A program made the position numbers and the translations under genes. 64,000 bases of DNA from Flavobacterium phragmitis. Lineage in GTDB: Bacteria; Bacteroidota; Bacteroidia; Flavobacteriales; Flavobacteriaceae. The stretch is from positions 219,066 through 283,065 of the forward strand of contig NZ_FOMH01000004.1 in the NCBI RefSeq assembly GCF_900112575.1, given 5' to 3'. Positions 9,321 through 18,086 of the stretch are shown piece by piece; the stretch's first letter is position 1, and every line of letters begins with the position of its first letter. The notes under the pieces are model-generated. The model did not search any database and was not told the origin of the DNA. It saw only the letters and a list, made by a program, of their open reading frames with translations.

Positions 9321-10865
9321 ATGGCAGGAGGAAAATTAACCCCTAGACAGAAGATGATCAACCTGATGTATCTGGTTTTCATCGCAATGTTGGCAATGAA
9401 CGTATCAAAAGAAGTTATTTCAGGTTTCGGTTTATTTAACGAGAAATTTGAAGCTTCTAATACAACATCAATCACAAACAACGCCTCTTTATTAACAGCA
9501 TTAGATCAAAAAGCAGCTGAAGCAAAAGGAGAGTTTGCTATTGCAGCTCAAACTGCTCATAAAGTTGAGGCAATTTCTAAAGATTTTTACGCTTATATAG
9601 GTACTTTAAAAACTCAGGCTGTACAAGGCTTTGAAGTTGATAAAGCAACTGGAAAAATGCCTTACGAGTCTATGGACAAAGGTGATAACATCGACGACTG
9701 GTTTACAGGAGACGGTTACACTAAAAAAGGTAACGAAATTATTGCTAAAATCGAAAAATACAAAGCTGATATCAAAGCGGCTTTAGGAACAGATAAAAAA
9801 TATGCAGCAATCATTTCTGAGGTTGAGAAAAAATTTGATCTTTCTGATGTAAAAAACAAAGACGGTATAAAAGAAAAATACTTAGCTTATCATTTTAAAG
9901 GCTTCCCTGCAATCGCATCTGCGGCTAAACTTTCAGCTTGGCAGAATGACGTTCAGAAAACAGAAGCTGACGTTTACAACAGTGCTTTAGGAAAAGCTGC
10001 AGTTGCGGCTGCTTCTTACAGCAACTACCAAGCAATTGTTGTTTTAGACAAAAATGCTTATTTCCAAGGTGAAAAAGTTACAGGTAAAGTGGTTTTAGGT
10101 CGTTATGACGAAAATACTAAACCAGAGAGTGTAACGGGAGCAGTATTAGATGCTGCTACTGGACAAGCAAGAATTAACTTAACTGCTGGAAATGTTGGTG
10201 AGCAAAACATTGGAGGTCAATTTAACTTCGTTGAAGATGGTAAAAAGATTAATTTGCCATTTAAAGGTACTTATGTAGTAGTTCCAAGGCCAAACTCTGC
10301 TACAATTTCTGCAGATAAAATGAATGTAGTTTATAGAGGTGTTGTTAACCCTATCTCTGTATCTTTTGCTGGTGTTGCGGATAATAAAGTTGTTGCTAGT
10401 GCTCCAGGATTGTCTTCTGCAGGAAAACCAGGAAAATATAACATGAGCCCAGGTCAAGGTACTGAAGCTACGATCTCTGTAACTGGTACATTACCAAACG
10501 GTGATAAAGTAACAGATAAGAAAACATTCAGAATTAAAGGTATTCCTGGTCCAACAGGAACAATTAGAGGTGAGATGGGAGTTGTTAAAGGTCCTAAATC
10601 TAACTTAGAGATTGCTACTATTGGAGCTAAATTACTTGATTTCGATTTTGAAGTTGGTTTGGATGTTGTTGGATTCAATATGAAAATTGCTGGACAGCCT
10701 ACAGTGGTTGTAACAGGAAACAAAATGAATGCACAATGTAAACAAGTACTTTCAAGAGCAGGTAAAGGAGACCAAGTTACTATTTCTGAAATTAAAACTA
10801 AACTGGTTGGTGCTGGTAGTTATTTATTGCCAAGAACTGCTCCGGTAATCTACGAAATACAATAA
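9321..10865 (+). CDS. gldM: Gliding motility / T9SS motor protein GldM
   Basis: A 514-residue inner-membrane protein beginning MAGGKLTPRQKMINLMYLVF, the hallmark N-terminus of GldM. One transmembrane helix (about 14-32) is followed by a large periplasmic part made of four domains, the latter ones beta-rich (YVVVPRPNSATISADKMNVVYRG is the start of the third). GldM dimers link the GldL motor to the GldK/GldN ring. The gene sits between gldL and gldN with 41 bases to gldN. Length matches the family. Confidence 0.97.
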   Translation: MAGGKLTPRQKMINLMYLVFIAMLAMNVSKEVISGFGLFNEKFEASNTTSITNNASLLTALDQKAAEAKGEFAIAAQTAHKVEAISKDFYAYIGTLKTQAVQGFEVDKATGKMPYESMDKGDNIDDWFTGDGYTKKGNEIIAKIEKYKADIKAALGTDKKYAAIISEVEKKFDLSDVKNKDGIKEKYLAYHFKGFPAIASAAKLSAWQNDVQKTEADVYNSALGKAAVAAASYSNYQAIVVLDKNAYFQGEKVTGKVVLGRYDENTKPESVTGAVLDAATGQARINLTAGNVGEQNIGGQFNFVEDGKKINLPFKGTYVVVPRPNSATISADKMNVVYRGVVNPISVSFAGVADNKVVASAPGLSSAGKPGKYNMSPGQGTEATISVTGTLPNGDKVTDKKTFRIKGIPGPTGTIRGEMGVVKGPKSNLEIATIGAKLLDFDFEVGLDVVGFNMKIAGQPTVVVTGNKMNAQCKQVLSRAGKGDQVTISEIKTKLVGAGSYLLPRTAPVIYEIQ

Positions 10866-10906
10866 TAAAGTAGTGTAAGCTACGTTCAATATCTTATAAT
10901 GATATC

Positions 10907-11899
10907 ATGATGAAAGTAAGAAATTTTTTAATAGCTATTGTTTCTATCGCTGGAGGTTTTGCTTCTAATGCGCAATCTAATTTGCTTAACGCAAAAACAC
11001 CTGATCAGATTGGACTTAAAACTCCTGCTCAACTAATATCTGATAATGATAAGCCTTTGGCTTATGGTTATGTAGATGATAGAGATATCTTGATGGGAAA
11101 AACGACATGGGAGATTATTGACTTAAATGAAAAAATCAACTTTCCATTGTATTTTCCGGTAGATACAGCTAATATTGGTTCTAACAGACGTTCTTTATAT
11201 GACGTTCTTACTAAAGCTATTAAAAGTGGAAAAGTAACTGAAGTTTATACAGATAGTTATTTTAATACTAAAAAATCTATGAAAGACATCGAAGGATCAT
11301 TATCTCGTATTGATACAACAGATGCTGGTAGAGAGTTGATTAACCAATACCCAGATGATTACAAATCTCGCGTTGTGAAGAAAAAAGTAGTTACAGGTAA
11401 AGGAAAAAACAAAAGTGTATCTTATGTTGAAGAAACGGTTGGACCAACAAGAACAGTTCCTGCTGAATATATCTTAAAACAAGACCTTACTGCTGCAGAT
11501 GTTACTCAGTATAAAATTAAAGGATACTGGTATTTTGACAAACGTCAAAGTGAATTGAAATATCGTTTACTTGGTATTTGTCCAGTAACTCCAGACGTTT
11601 ATACAATGAATAGTGATGAAAAGGATTACATTGAATTGTTTTGGGTATTCTTCCCAAATGCCAGAGAAGCGCTTCATGAAGCAAAAGCTTTCAACGACAA
11701 CAATTCAGCTCTTCCAATTTCATTCGATCAGATTTTGAATTCAAGAAGATTTAATGCTGTAATCTATAAAGAAGAAAACCTTTATGGAGATAGAGCAATT
11801 AGTGATTACATGAAAGACAACGCTCAAAACCAGTTGTTAGAATCTGAAAGAGTGAAAGAAAAAATTCGCAACTTCGAACAAGATATGTGGAACTACTAA
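10907..11899 (+). CDS. gldN: Gliding motility / T9SS protein GldN
   Basis: A 330-residue periplasmic protein with a signal peptide (about residues 1-23, ending FASNAQ). It has the GldN core, including NDKPLAYGYVDDRDILMGK, LLGICPVTPDVYTM and LFWVFFPNAREALHEAKAF. Two adjacent ATG codons give start options at 10907 and 10910. It closes the gldKLMN operon: a perfect hairpin terminator (11921-11958) follows. In F. johnsoniae GldN is required for T9SS-dependent secretion and gliding, and its neighbour GldO can partly replace it. GldO here is highly similar over its whole length. Confidence 0.96.
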   Translation: MMKVRNFLIAIVSIAGGFASNAQSNLLNAKTPDQIGLKTPAQLISDNDKPLAYGYVDDRDILMGKTTWEIIDLNEKINFPLYFPVDTANIGSNRRSLYDVLTKAIKSGKVTEVYTDSYFNTKKSMKDIEGSLSRIDTTDAGRELINQYPDDYKSRVVKKKVVTGKGKNKSVSYVEETVGPTRTVPAEYILKQDLTAADVTQYKIKGYWYFDKRQSELKYRLLGICPVTPDVYTMNSDEKDYIELFWVFFPNAREALHEAKAFNDNNSALPISFDQILNSRRFNAVIYKEENLYGDRAISDYMKDNAQNQLLESERVKEKIRNFEQDMWNY

Positions 11900-11920
11900 A
11901 TAGTGCATAATCAAATATTT

Positions 11921-11958
11921 AAAAAACTCTTACTACCTTTGTAGTAAGAGTTTTTTTT
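11921..11958 (+). terminator. Terminator after gldN
   Basis: ACTCTTACTAC and GTAGTAAGAGT form an uninterrupted stem around a CTTT loop, flanked by A6 and T8 tracts that extend the pairing. The loop and inner stem spell TACCTTTG (11934-11941), which is also a perfect -7 promoter box. Confidence 0.88.
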
Positions 11959-12084
11959 ATGTAAATAATTTAAATGTTTCTTTTTTAAAAAAGAGAGTAG
12001 ATACTATAGAATTTTAAGTTAATTTTTATGTAGGAAAAATAACAATATATTTAATAAAATTTCGTTTAATGTCTAATAATTGTT

Positions 12085-13080
12085 ATGATGCTGAAAATGA
12101 GAAATTTTTTAATTGCTGTTGTTGCTGTTCTTGGAACTTTAAATGTTCATGCACAATCGAATTTACTTAATGCCAAAACTGCTGATCAGATTGGAATTAA
12201 GACACCCGCACAGATGATATCTGATAATGATAAACCATTGGCTTATGGTTATGTTGATGATCGGGATATTTTGATGGGTAAAATGGTTTGGGAGATTATA
12301 GATTTAAACCAAAGAATAAATTTTCCATTGTACTTTCCTGTTGATAGTGTAAATATTGGAAAAGACAGGCGTTCTCTTTACGATGTTTTAACTAAAGGAA
12401 TTAGAACAGGAAAAATAACTGAAGTATATACTGATAGTTATTTTAATACCAAAAAATCTTTAAAAGATATTGAAGGTTCGCTTTCTCGAGTTGATACAAC
12501 GGATGCAGGTCGTGAATTAATTAATCAATATCCAGACGACTATAAGACTCGTGTGGTCAAGAAAAAGGTAGTTACGGGTAAAGGAAAAAACAAAAGTGTC
12601 TCTTATGTTGAAGAAACGGTCGGGCCAACTAGAACCGTTCCTGCGGAGTATATTTTGAAACAGGATCTTACTGCTGCAGATGTGAGTCAATATAAGATTA
12701 AAGGATTTTGGTATTTTGATAAACGCCAAAGCGAATTGAAATATCGTTTACTCGGAATCTGCCCAGTTACTCCAGATGTTTACACCATGAACAGCGATGA
12801 AAAAGATTATATCGAGTTGTTCTGGGTTTTCTTTCCCAATGCACGTGATGTGCTCCATGAAGCCAAGGCTTTTAATGAATACAATTCGGCGCTTCCAATC
12901 TCTTTTGATCAGATTTTAGATTCAAGAAGGTTTAATGCTATTATTTATAAAGAGGAAAATGTATACGGAGACAGAGAAATCAAAGATTACATTAGAGATA
13001 ATGCTCAAAGTCAATTGTTGGAATCAGAACGTGTAAAAGAGAAGATCCGAAATTTTGAAGAAGATATGTGGAATTACTAA
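12085..13080 (+). CDS. gldO: GldN paralogue GldO
   Basis: A 331-residue near-copy of GldN (most residues identical across the core, with differences concentrated in the signal peptide and scattered substitutions). The order gldN-gldO is that of F. johnsoniae, where gldO is a partly redundant duplicate. The strong terminator after gldN and the 185-base gap suggest gldO has its own promoter in 11959-12084, although no exact -7 box stands out. The start at 12085 (MMLKMRNFLIA) aligns with GldN; ATGs at 12088 and 12094 are also possible. A hairpin very similar to that after gldN follows the stop. Confidence 0.95.
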   Translation: MMLKMRNFLIAVVAVLGTLNVHAQSNLLNAKTADQIGIKTPAQMISDNDKPLAYGYVDDRDILMGKMVWEIIDLNQRINFPLYFPVDSVNIGKDRRSLYDVLTKGIRTGKITEVYTDSYFNTKKSLKDIEGSLSRVDTTDAGRELINQYPDDYKTRVVKKKVVTGKGKNKSVSYVEETVGPTRTVPAEYILKQDLTAADVSQYKIKGFWYFDKRQSELKYRLLGICPVTPDVYTMNSDEKDYIELFWVFFPNARDVLHEAKAFNEYNSALPISFDQILDSRRFNAIIYKEENVYGDREIKDYIRDNAQSQLLESERVKEKIRNFEEDMWNY

Positions 13081-13102
13081 GTCCTGAATTAAATTATAAG
13101 AG

Positions 13103-13137
13103 AAACTCTTGCTACCTTTGTAGGAAGAGTTTTTTTA
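13103..13137 (+). terminator. Terminator after gldO, overlapping a promoter-like box
   Basis: ACTCTTGCTAC/GTAGGAAGAGT with a CTTT loop and T7 tail is the gldN terminator with one mismatched pair. TACCTTTG at 13113-13120 lies inside it and could serve as -7 box for the next gene, whose ATG is at 13155. Confidence 0.8.
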
Positions 13138-13154
13138 TTTTATTTTTACTGCAA

Positions 13155-14228
13155 ATGCTTGATTATTTAATCGTCGGATCTGGATTGGCTGGAATTTCTT
13201 TCGCCGAGGTTGCTCTCAAAAACAATAAATCTATTTTGGTTATAGATGACAAATCACAAAATTCTTCTAGAATTGCGGGAGGTTTGTATAATCCAGTTAT
13301 TTTGAAGCGTTTCAGCGAAGTTTGGAATGCCAAAGAGCATTTAGTTCTAATGAATGAATTCTATGAACAAGTTGAAGATAAACTACAGGAAAAATTCAAT
13401 TATAAAATGCCGATTCTTCGAAAGTTCTTTTCAATTGAAGAACAGAATAATTGGTTTGCAGCTTCAGATAAAATAAATCTGGCTCCTTTTTTATCAACCA
13501 AACTAATTACTAAAAAGTATCAAGGTATAGATTCTCCACATAATTATGGAGAAGTACTGCATACTGGTTACGTGAAAACTGGACAGTTGTTAGAAAGTTA
13601 TAAAACCTATTTAAAAGATAATAATTTGCTTCTCGAAGAATCTTTCCATAGTTCTTTCCTTGAAATTCTTGAATCTGGAATTCAGTATAAAAATATTAAA
13701 GCCCGTAATATCATATTTGCGGAAGGTTTTGGGATGCTTAAAAATCCTTATTTTAACTATCTTCCTTTGGATGGTACAAAAGGGGAGTTGTTTTTAATAA
13801 AAGCTCCTGATTTAAAATTAGATTTAATTGTGAATACAAGCGTCTTTATTTTGCCGGTAGGCGGTAATTTGTATAAAGTGGGCGCAACTTACAATTGGCA
13901 TGATAAAACCGATCTTCCAACGGAAGAAGGAAAACAGGAACTTATCGATCGAATTAAAGAAATTATTACCTGCGATTTTGAAATCGTAAAACATTTTGCT
14001 GGTGTCAGACCGACAGTTGCAGATAGAAGACCTTTAATAGGAACTCATGAAGCATACAGCGCTATTCATGTCCTTAACGGATTAGGAACACGCGGCGTAA
14101 TGCTTGGACCTGCATTAGCAAAAATGTTATACGAACATATCGAAAACGGAACACCTATAGACCGCGAAGCCGATATTAAACGATTCCATAAAAGATATTT
14201 AAAATCTCTTACTCCCGACCGGCCTTAG
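13155..14228 (+). CDS. FAD-dependent oxidoreductase (D-amino-acid oxidase/DadA fold)
   Basis: A 357-residue flavoprotein starting MLDYLIVGSGLAGISFAEVA, where GSGLAG (8-13) is the dinucleotide-binding loop and LVIDD the end of the second strand. Near the C-terminus HFAGVRPTVADRRPLIG and LNGLGTRGVMLGPALA match the DAO family FAD-closing motif. The start at 13155 puts the Rossmann motif at the N-terminus; the frame extends upstream only through the gldO terminator. The substrate cannot be read from the sequence; amine or amino-acid oxidation is the family norm. Its last 20 bases overlap the 3' end of the convergent DUF983 gene. Confidence 0.88.
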   Translation: MLDYLIVGSGLAGISFAEVALKNNKSILVIDDKSQNSSRIAGGLYNPVILKRFSEVWNAKEHLVLMNEFYEQVEDKLQEKFNYKMPILRKFFSIEEQNNWFAASDKINLAPFLSTKLITKKYQGIDSPHNYGEVLHTGYVKTGQLLESYKTYLKDNNLLLEESFHSSFLEILESGIQYKNIKARNIIFAEGFGMLKNPYFNYLPLDGTKGELFLIKAPDLKLDLIVNTSVFILPVGGNLYKVGATYNWHDKTDLPTEEGKQELIDRIKEIITCDFEIVKHFAGVRPTVADRRPLIGTHEAYSAIHVLNGLGTRGVMLGPALAKMLYEHIENGTPIDREADIKRFHKRYLKSLTPDRP

Positions 14229-14592
14229 CATCATAAGAAACAAACATATTAATGTATAAGTTTCTGGATAGTCGAAGCACAAAAGGGAATAGAACCACTA
14301 AAGTCACAATAATGGCGATAAAAGCTTGTTCTATAGAAGCTCCAAAAAAGACAAAAGAGACAATAAAGGCAGCAATTCCAACAGCAACATTCAATCCGTA
14401 GCTGACATACATTGCGCCGTAAAAGAACGATGGTTCGATTTGATATTTGAATCCGCAATGGCTGCAGTTTTCATTCATTTTTAGAACTTTACTCAAATGA
14501 AGCGGGTTTTTGTCCTCATACATGCTTTCATTTTGGCATTTTGGACAACTTCCTGTTAAAATACTATTTAGTTTCGATCCTTTTTTTAACAT
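14209..14592 (-). CDS. DUF983 membrane protein with two zinc-ribbon CxxC pairs
   Basis: About 127 residues starting MLKKGSKLNSILTGSCPKC. CPKC (C16, C19) and CSHC (C43, C46) form a zinc-ribbon-like module, followed by two strongly hydrophobic helices (VSYGLNVAVGIAAFIVSFVF and AFIAIIVTLVVLFPFVL). This is the DUF983 pattern; the molecular function is not established. The ATG at 14592 is preferred over an upstream ATG at 14646 because a perfect -7 box TACCTTTG lies between them at 14609-14616. Convergent with the FAD oxidoreductase and divergent from the ABC-F gene. Confidence 0.88.
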   Translation of the reverse strand: MLKKGSKLNSILTGSCPKCQNESMYEDKNPLHLSKVLKMNENCSHCGFKYQIEPSFFYGAMYVSYGLNVAVGIAAFIVSFVFFGASIEQAFIAIIVTLVVLFPFVLRLSRNLYINMFVSYDAKAGRE

Positions 14593-14608
14593 TTGCAAAA
14601 AATTTAAA

Positions 14609-14616
14609 CAAAGGTA
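14609..14616 (-). promoter_or_regulatory. -7 box for the DUF983 gene
   Basis: TACCTTTG on the minus strand, ending 16 bases before the ATG at 14592. Confidence 0.65.
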
Positions 14617-14658
14617 CGATTTTTCAACCTTTACTGCTGATAACAATAGTTATAAATT

Positions 14659-16581
14659 ATGCTTAATATACACAATCTTTCCGTTTCTTTTGGAGGAACC
14701 TATTTATTTGAAGAAGTAACTTTCCGTTTAGGAGCTGGAGACCGAGTAGGTCTTGTTGGTAAAAACGGAGCAGGTAAATCTACCATGCTAAAAATGTTAG
14801 CAGGAGATTTTAAACCAGATTCTGGAGTTATTTCTCAAGAGAAAGATATCAAGATGGGTTTCTTGCGTCAGGATATTGATTTTGAACAAGGAAGAACTGT
14901 ACTAGAAGAAGCTTATGAAGCTTTTACTGAAATCAAAGTTGTAGAAAAGAAGCTGGAAGAAATCAACCATCAATTGGTTACCAGAACCGATTATGAAAGT
15001 GAAGAATATGCAAAAATCATAGAGGATCTTTCCGATTATACGCATCGTTTTGAACTTTTGGGCGGTTATAACTATGTTGGAGATACAGAAAAAATTCTTT
15101 TAGGTTTAGGTTTTAAAAGAGAAGTCTTTAATAACCAAACTGAAACTTTTTCTGGTGGATGGAGAATGCGTATCGAATTGGCAAAATTATTACTGCAATC
15201 TAATGATGTATTGCTTCTGGATGAGCCAACCAACCACTTGGATATTGAAAGTATTATTTGGTTAGAAAATTTCCTTCGTAATTATCCTGGAGTAGTTGTG
15301 ATTGTATCGCACGATAAAATGTTTTTGGATAATGTTACCAATAGAACCATCGAAATTTCTTTAGGAAAAGCGTACGACTTTAATAAACCCTATTCTCAGT
15401 ATTTAGAATTGCGTCATGAAATTCGTGAAAAACAATTGGCGACTCAAAAGAATCAGCAGAAAAAGATTGAAGAAACAGAAAAATTAATCGAGAAATTCCG
15501 TGCCAAAGCTTCTAAAGCTTCCATGGCGCAGTCGTTGATTAAAAAACTAGATAAAGTTGAAAGAATCGAAGTTGATGAAGATGACAATTCGGTAATGAAT
15601 ATTTCTTTCCCTGTTTCAAAAGAACCAGGAAAGGTAGTTATTGAAGCTGAAAATGTAACAAAAGCCTACGGCGATAAAACGATTCTGAAAGATATTAGTT
15701 TATTGGTGGAGCGAGGCAGTAAAATTGCTTTTGTGGGTCAGAACGGACAAGGGAAATCTACTTTTATCAAAGCTTTGGTAAACGAATTCGAATACCAAGG
15801 AAATATCAAATTAGGTCATAATGTACAATTAGGATATTTTGCCCAAAATCAGGCGGAACATTTGGATGGAGAAATTACACTTCTTCAAACAATGGAAGAC
15901 GCTGCAACCGATACTAATCGTATGAAAGTGCGTGATATGCTGGGAGCCTTTTTATTCCGTGGAGACGATGTGGAGAAAAAAGTAAAAGTACTTTCCGGAG
16001 GGGAGCGTAACCGTTTGGCACTTTGTAAATTGTTATTACAGCCAATCAATGTATTGCTGATGGATGAGCCAACGAACCACTTAGATATTAAATCTAAGAA
16101 TGTTTTAAAAGCTGCTCTTCAAAAGTTTGGCGGAACTTTGTTACTGGTTTCTCACGACAGGGATTTCCTTCAGGGAATGTCGAATATCGTTTATGAATTC
16201 AAAGATCAAAAAATCAGAGAATATTTAGGTGATATCAACTTTTTCCTGGAACAGCGTAATATGGAAAATATGCGTGAAGTAGAGAAAAAAGACGTGGTGA
16301 AAACTGCGCCAACTGCAAAAGAAAAAGAAGCAAGCAAATTATCATACGAAGATCAGAAGAAAGGAAAAGCGCTTCAAAACCGATTAAGTAAAATCGAAAG
16401 CCAGATCCAGCAGTTAGAAAAACAAATTCAGCACGACGATAAAATGCTGGAAACTAATTACGACAAACATATCGAAGATGCCTCTTTTTTTACGGCTTAC
16501 AATAAAAAGAAACAAGATTTAGAACAATTATTAATCGACTGGGAAGTTGTTTCAGAAGAGATTGATAGTTTTAATGGTTAA
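14659..16581 (+). CDS. ABC-F family ATP-binding protein
   Basis: A 640-residue soluble protein with two ABC ATPase cassettes and no membrane segments. Cassette 1 has Walker A GLVGKNGAGKST (31-42), signature FSGGWRMRIELAKLLL and LLLDEPTNHLD. The inter-domain linker is lysine- and glutamate-rich and helical (QKNQQKKIEETEKLIEKF). Cassette 2 has FVGQNGQGKST, LSGGERNRLALCKLLL and LLMDEPTNHLD. The C-terminus is a coiled coil (LSKIESQIQQLEKQIQ). ABC-F proteins act on ribosomes as translation factors or resistance proteins. The C-terminal coiled coil recalls Uup-like members, but I cannot fix the subfamily. A hairpin terminator follows. Confidence 0.95.
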   Translation: MLNIHNLSVSFGGTYLFEEVTFRLGAGDRVGLVGKNGAGKSTMLKMLAGDFKPDSGVISQEKDIKMGFLRQDIDFEQGRTVLEEAYEAFTEIKVVEKKLEEINHQLVTRTDYESEEYAKIIEDLSDYTHRFELLGGYNYVGDTEKILLGLGFKREVFNNQTETFSGGWRMRIELAKLLLQSNDVLLLDEPTNHLDIESIIWLENFLRNYPGVVVIVSHDKMFLDNVTNRTIEISLGKAYDFNKPYSQYLELRHEIREKQLATQKNQQKKIEETEKLIEKFRAKASKASMAQSLIKKLDKVERIEVDEDDNSVMNISFPVSKEPGKVVIEAENVTKAYGDKTILKDISLLVERGSKIAFVGQNGQGKSTFIKALVNEFEYQGNIKLGHNVQLGYFAQNQAEHLDGEITLLQTMEDAATDTNRMKVRDMLGAFLFRGDDVEKKVKVLSGGERNRLALCKLLLQPINVLLMDEPTNHLDIKSKNVLKAALQKFGGTLLLVSHDRDFLQGMSNIVYEFKDQKIREYLGDINFFLEQRNMENMREVEKKDVVKTAPTAKEKEASKLSYEDQKKGKALQNRLSKIESQIQQLEKQIQHDDKMLETNYDKHIEDASFFTAYNKKKQDLEQLLIDWEVVSEEIDSFNG

Positions 16582-16633
16582 GTTTTTTTAAGTTTTCAGT
16601 CGCAGTCGCAGTTTTTAGTTATATAATATACGT

Positions 16634-16677
16634 AAAAACCTTTGTCACAATTTGAATGTTGGCAAAGGTTTTTTAGT
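16634..16677 (+). terminator. Terminator after the ABC-F gene
   Basis: AAAAACCTTTG and CAAAGGTTTTT form the stem, with a loop of about 19 bases and a T tract. Confidence 0.75.
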
Positions 16678-16680
16678 TTT

Positions 16681-16825
16681 TCAGGAGCTGATCCAGCTTT
16701 CCGCTTCAAGTCCTCATAAAAAAGCAAAGATTCTAATGTTCTAAAAAGAGCTTCCGTTGGTCGCTTTTTTAGAACAAGAAACTTTTGCTTTTTTTATTCC
16801 GGGCTTTCCGCTTCAATCTGGGCTA
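16681..16825. repeat. Dispersed nested-hairpin repeat, copy 2
   Basis: Same family and orientation as 2795-2942, starting TCAGGAGCT and ending CAATCTGGGCTA. The pairing arms of the central hairpin are conserved, and differences at TTATAAAA versus TTCTAAAA are matched on the other arm (TTAAAAC versus TTAGAAC). This indicates selection on, or copying of, the hairpin. Confidence 0.87.
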
Positions 16826-16872
16826 AAAGAGTTTTAAGTTCTTTTTTAGGGTTTAATTTTTCTTCACAGTAT

Positions 16873-17028
16873 GTCGTCATCAATCCTGACGAAGGAAGAA
16901 TCTCCGCAAGTAGCTCGACAAAGATTGGTTGCGAGAGGGATGGGAGTAGGCTACCGAAGTAGCACGGACAGCCCGACAGTATTAGGGAAAGTGGGCGAAT
17001 AAAGACAAAGTAGGATAGCCCACTTTTT
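16873..17028. repeat. GC-richer intergenic repeat-like tract ending in a hairpin
   Basis: This tract is visibly richer in GC than its neighbours. It includes CCTGACGAAGGAAGAATC, a string I recognise as recurrent in Bacteroidetes intergenic DNA, and ends in the hairpin AAAGTGGGC ... GCCCACTTT (16988-17028). That hairpin stands 34 bases from the stop of the leftward phosphatase gene and may terminate it. No coding frame is convincing. With copy 2 of the 145-base repeat it fills the gap 16582-17061. Confidence 0.55.
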
Positions 17029-17061
17029 CTAATGGTGTCTCGCCCAAATGATTTTTAAAAA

Positions 17062-18024
17062 CTACCTAATAATTCCAATGGATTTTGAGTGTTCTATTGC
17101 TTTGCTGCTTTCTTTAAAATAGCAGACGGAAACATTCAGGTTTTCTAAGTTCTTTAGAATCCTTTGGACTTCAGATTTTGGGGATTTGCCTGTTTGCCTG
17201 ATGTAAACTGCAATTACGGTAACGGGGAATATTTTGCAGATTCGCTCATATAAAATAGGATCGTGCTGTGAATCATCTCCCAGTAAAACATATTTTAAGG
17301 TTGGGTAAAACTCGACAACATGTTTGATTTTCTGGAATTTATGATCATGGCTTCCTCTGCCGCTCATAAAAAAATCGGTAATTCCTCTTCTAATGTCTTT
17401 CAGGAGAATTACGGCTTTTGGAAGTTTGTGGATTTTGGTAAATTTTGCAATAAAACGGTATAAATTCCACTCACTGCTGGAAATGTAGAAAAAAGCATTT
17501 TCTTCTTCGGGTTTGTCTCTTCCTGCTTGACTTAAGGCTTGGTAATGAGCCACAACATCTTTGAAAACTTTACGATCGTTTACATTCTTAAAAAGTAAAA
17601 TGTAAAGTTTTCGGAAAAAGTTTTTGGTGTGCGAAATCAAAAAAGTATCATCAATATCAGAAATGATTCCGAGTTTTCCTTTGTGCGGACGTATAAAACT
17701 GCCTTTGCAGATTGTAGTTTTGTTTTCGTATTTCAGACTTACTTCATATGGCATCCATCCAAAATGGGTTTCTTTTTCCAGCGGAATACAGAAATTGAAA
17801 TAACCGTCGTCTAAGGTTTTAGTATGAATGATTTCGTTATTATAATGAAGATAAACATCAAAATTTTTGATGGTTTTGATTCGGAATAACTTTAGGATTG
17901 AAGTGGCATTTTTTAAGTTTTTCTTTTGAAAATCGTAATTATGCTCTCTTTTTAAAACGTGCCCCATCACAATTAATTCTTGCTCATTTGCATAACCGCG
18001 ATACAATTGTAAAATTGGTTTCAT
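17062..18024 (-). CDS. App1-type phosphatidate phosphatase (DUF2183)
   Basis: A 320-residue protein of the App1/DUF2183 family. The N-terminal half is a beta-rich domain. The C-terminal half is the HAD-like catalytic domain, with DIDDT (D123, D125, T127) in GIISDIDDTFLISHT, SSSEWNLY, a basic LLKDIRRGITDFF segment and VLLGDDSQHD as the acidic motif. Yeast App1 hydrolyses phosphatidate to diacylglycerol. No signal peptide or membrane helix is seen. It is divergent from a lipid-kinase gene 62 bases away that would run the reverse reaction. Confidence 0.88.
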   Translation of the reverse strand: MKPILQLYRGYANEQELIVMGHVLKREHNYDFQKKNLKNATSILKLFRIKTIKNFDVYLHYNNEIIHTKTLDDGYFNFCIPLEKETHFGWMPYEVSLKYENKTTICKGSFIRPHKGKLGIISDIDDTFLISHTKNFFRKLYILLFKNVNDRKVFKDVVAHYQALSQAGRDKPEEENAFFYISSSEWNLYRFIAKFTKIHKLPKAVILLKDIRRGITDFFMSGRGSHDHKFQKIKHVVEFYPTLKYVLLGDDSQHDPILYERICKIFPVTVIAVYIRQTGKSPKSEVQRILKNLENLNVSVCYFKESSKAIEHSKSIGIIR

Positions 18025-18086
18025 TAATTACGTATATTTAGGTAACTGTAATTTACTTAATTTAAATTGGTTTTAAAAATAAAATT

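Noticed and set aside
13068..13154. An extended start for the FAD oxidoreductase
   Set aside because: The extension overlaps the gldO 3' end and the terminator, while the Rossmann motif fits a start at 13155.
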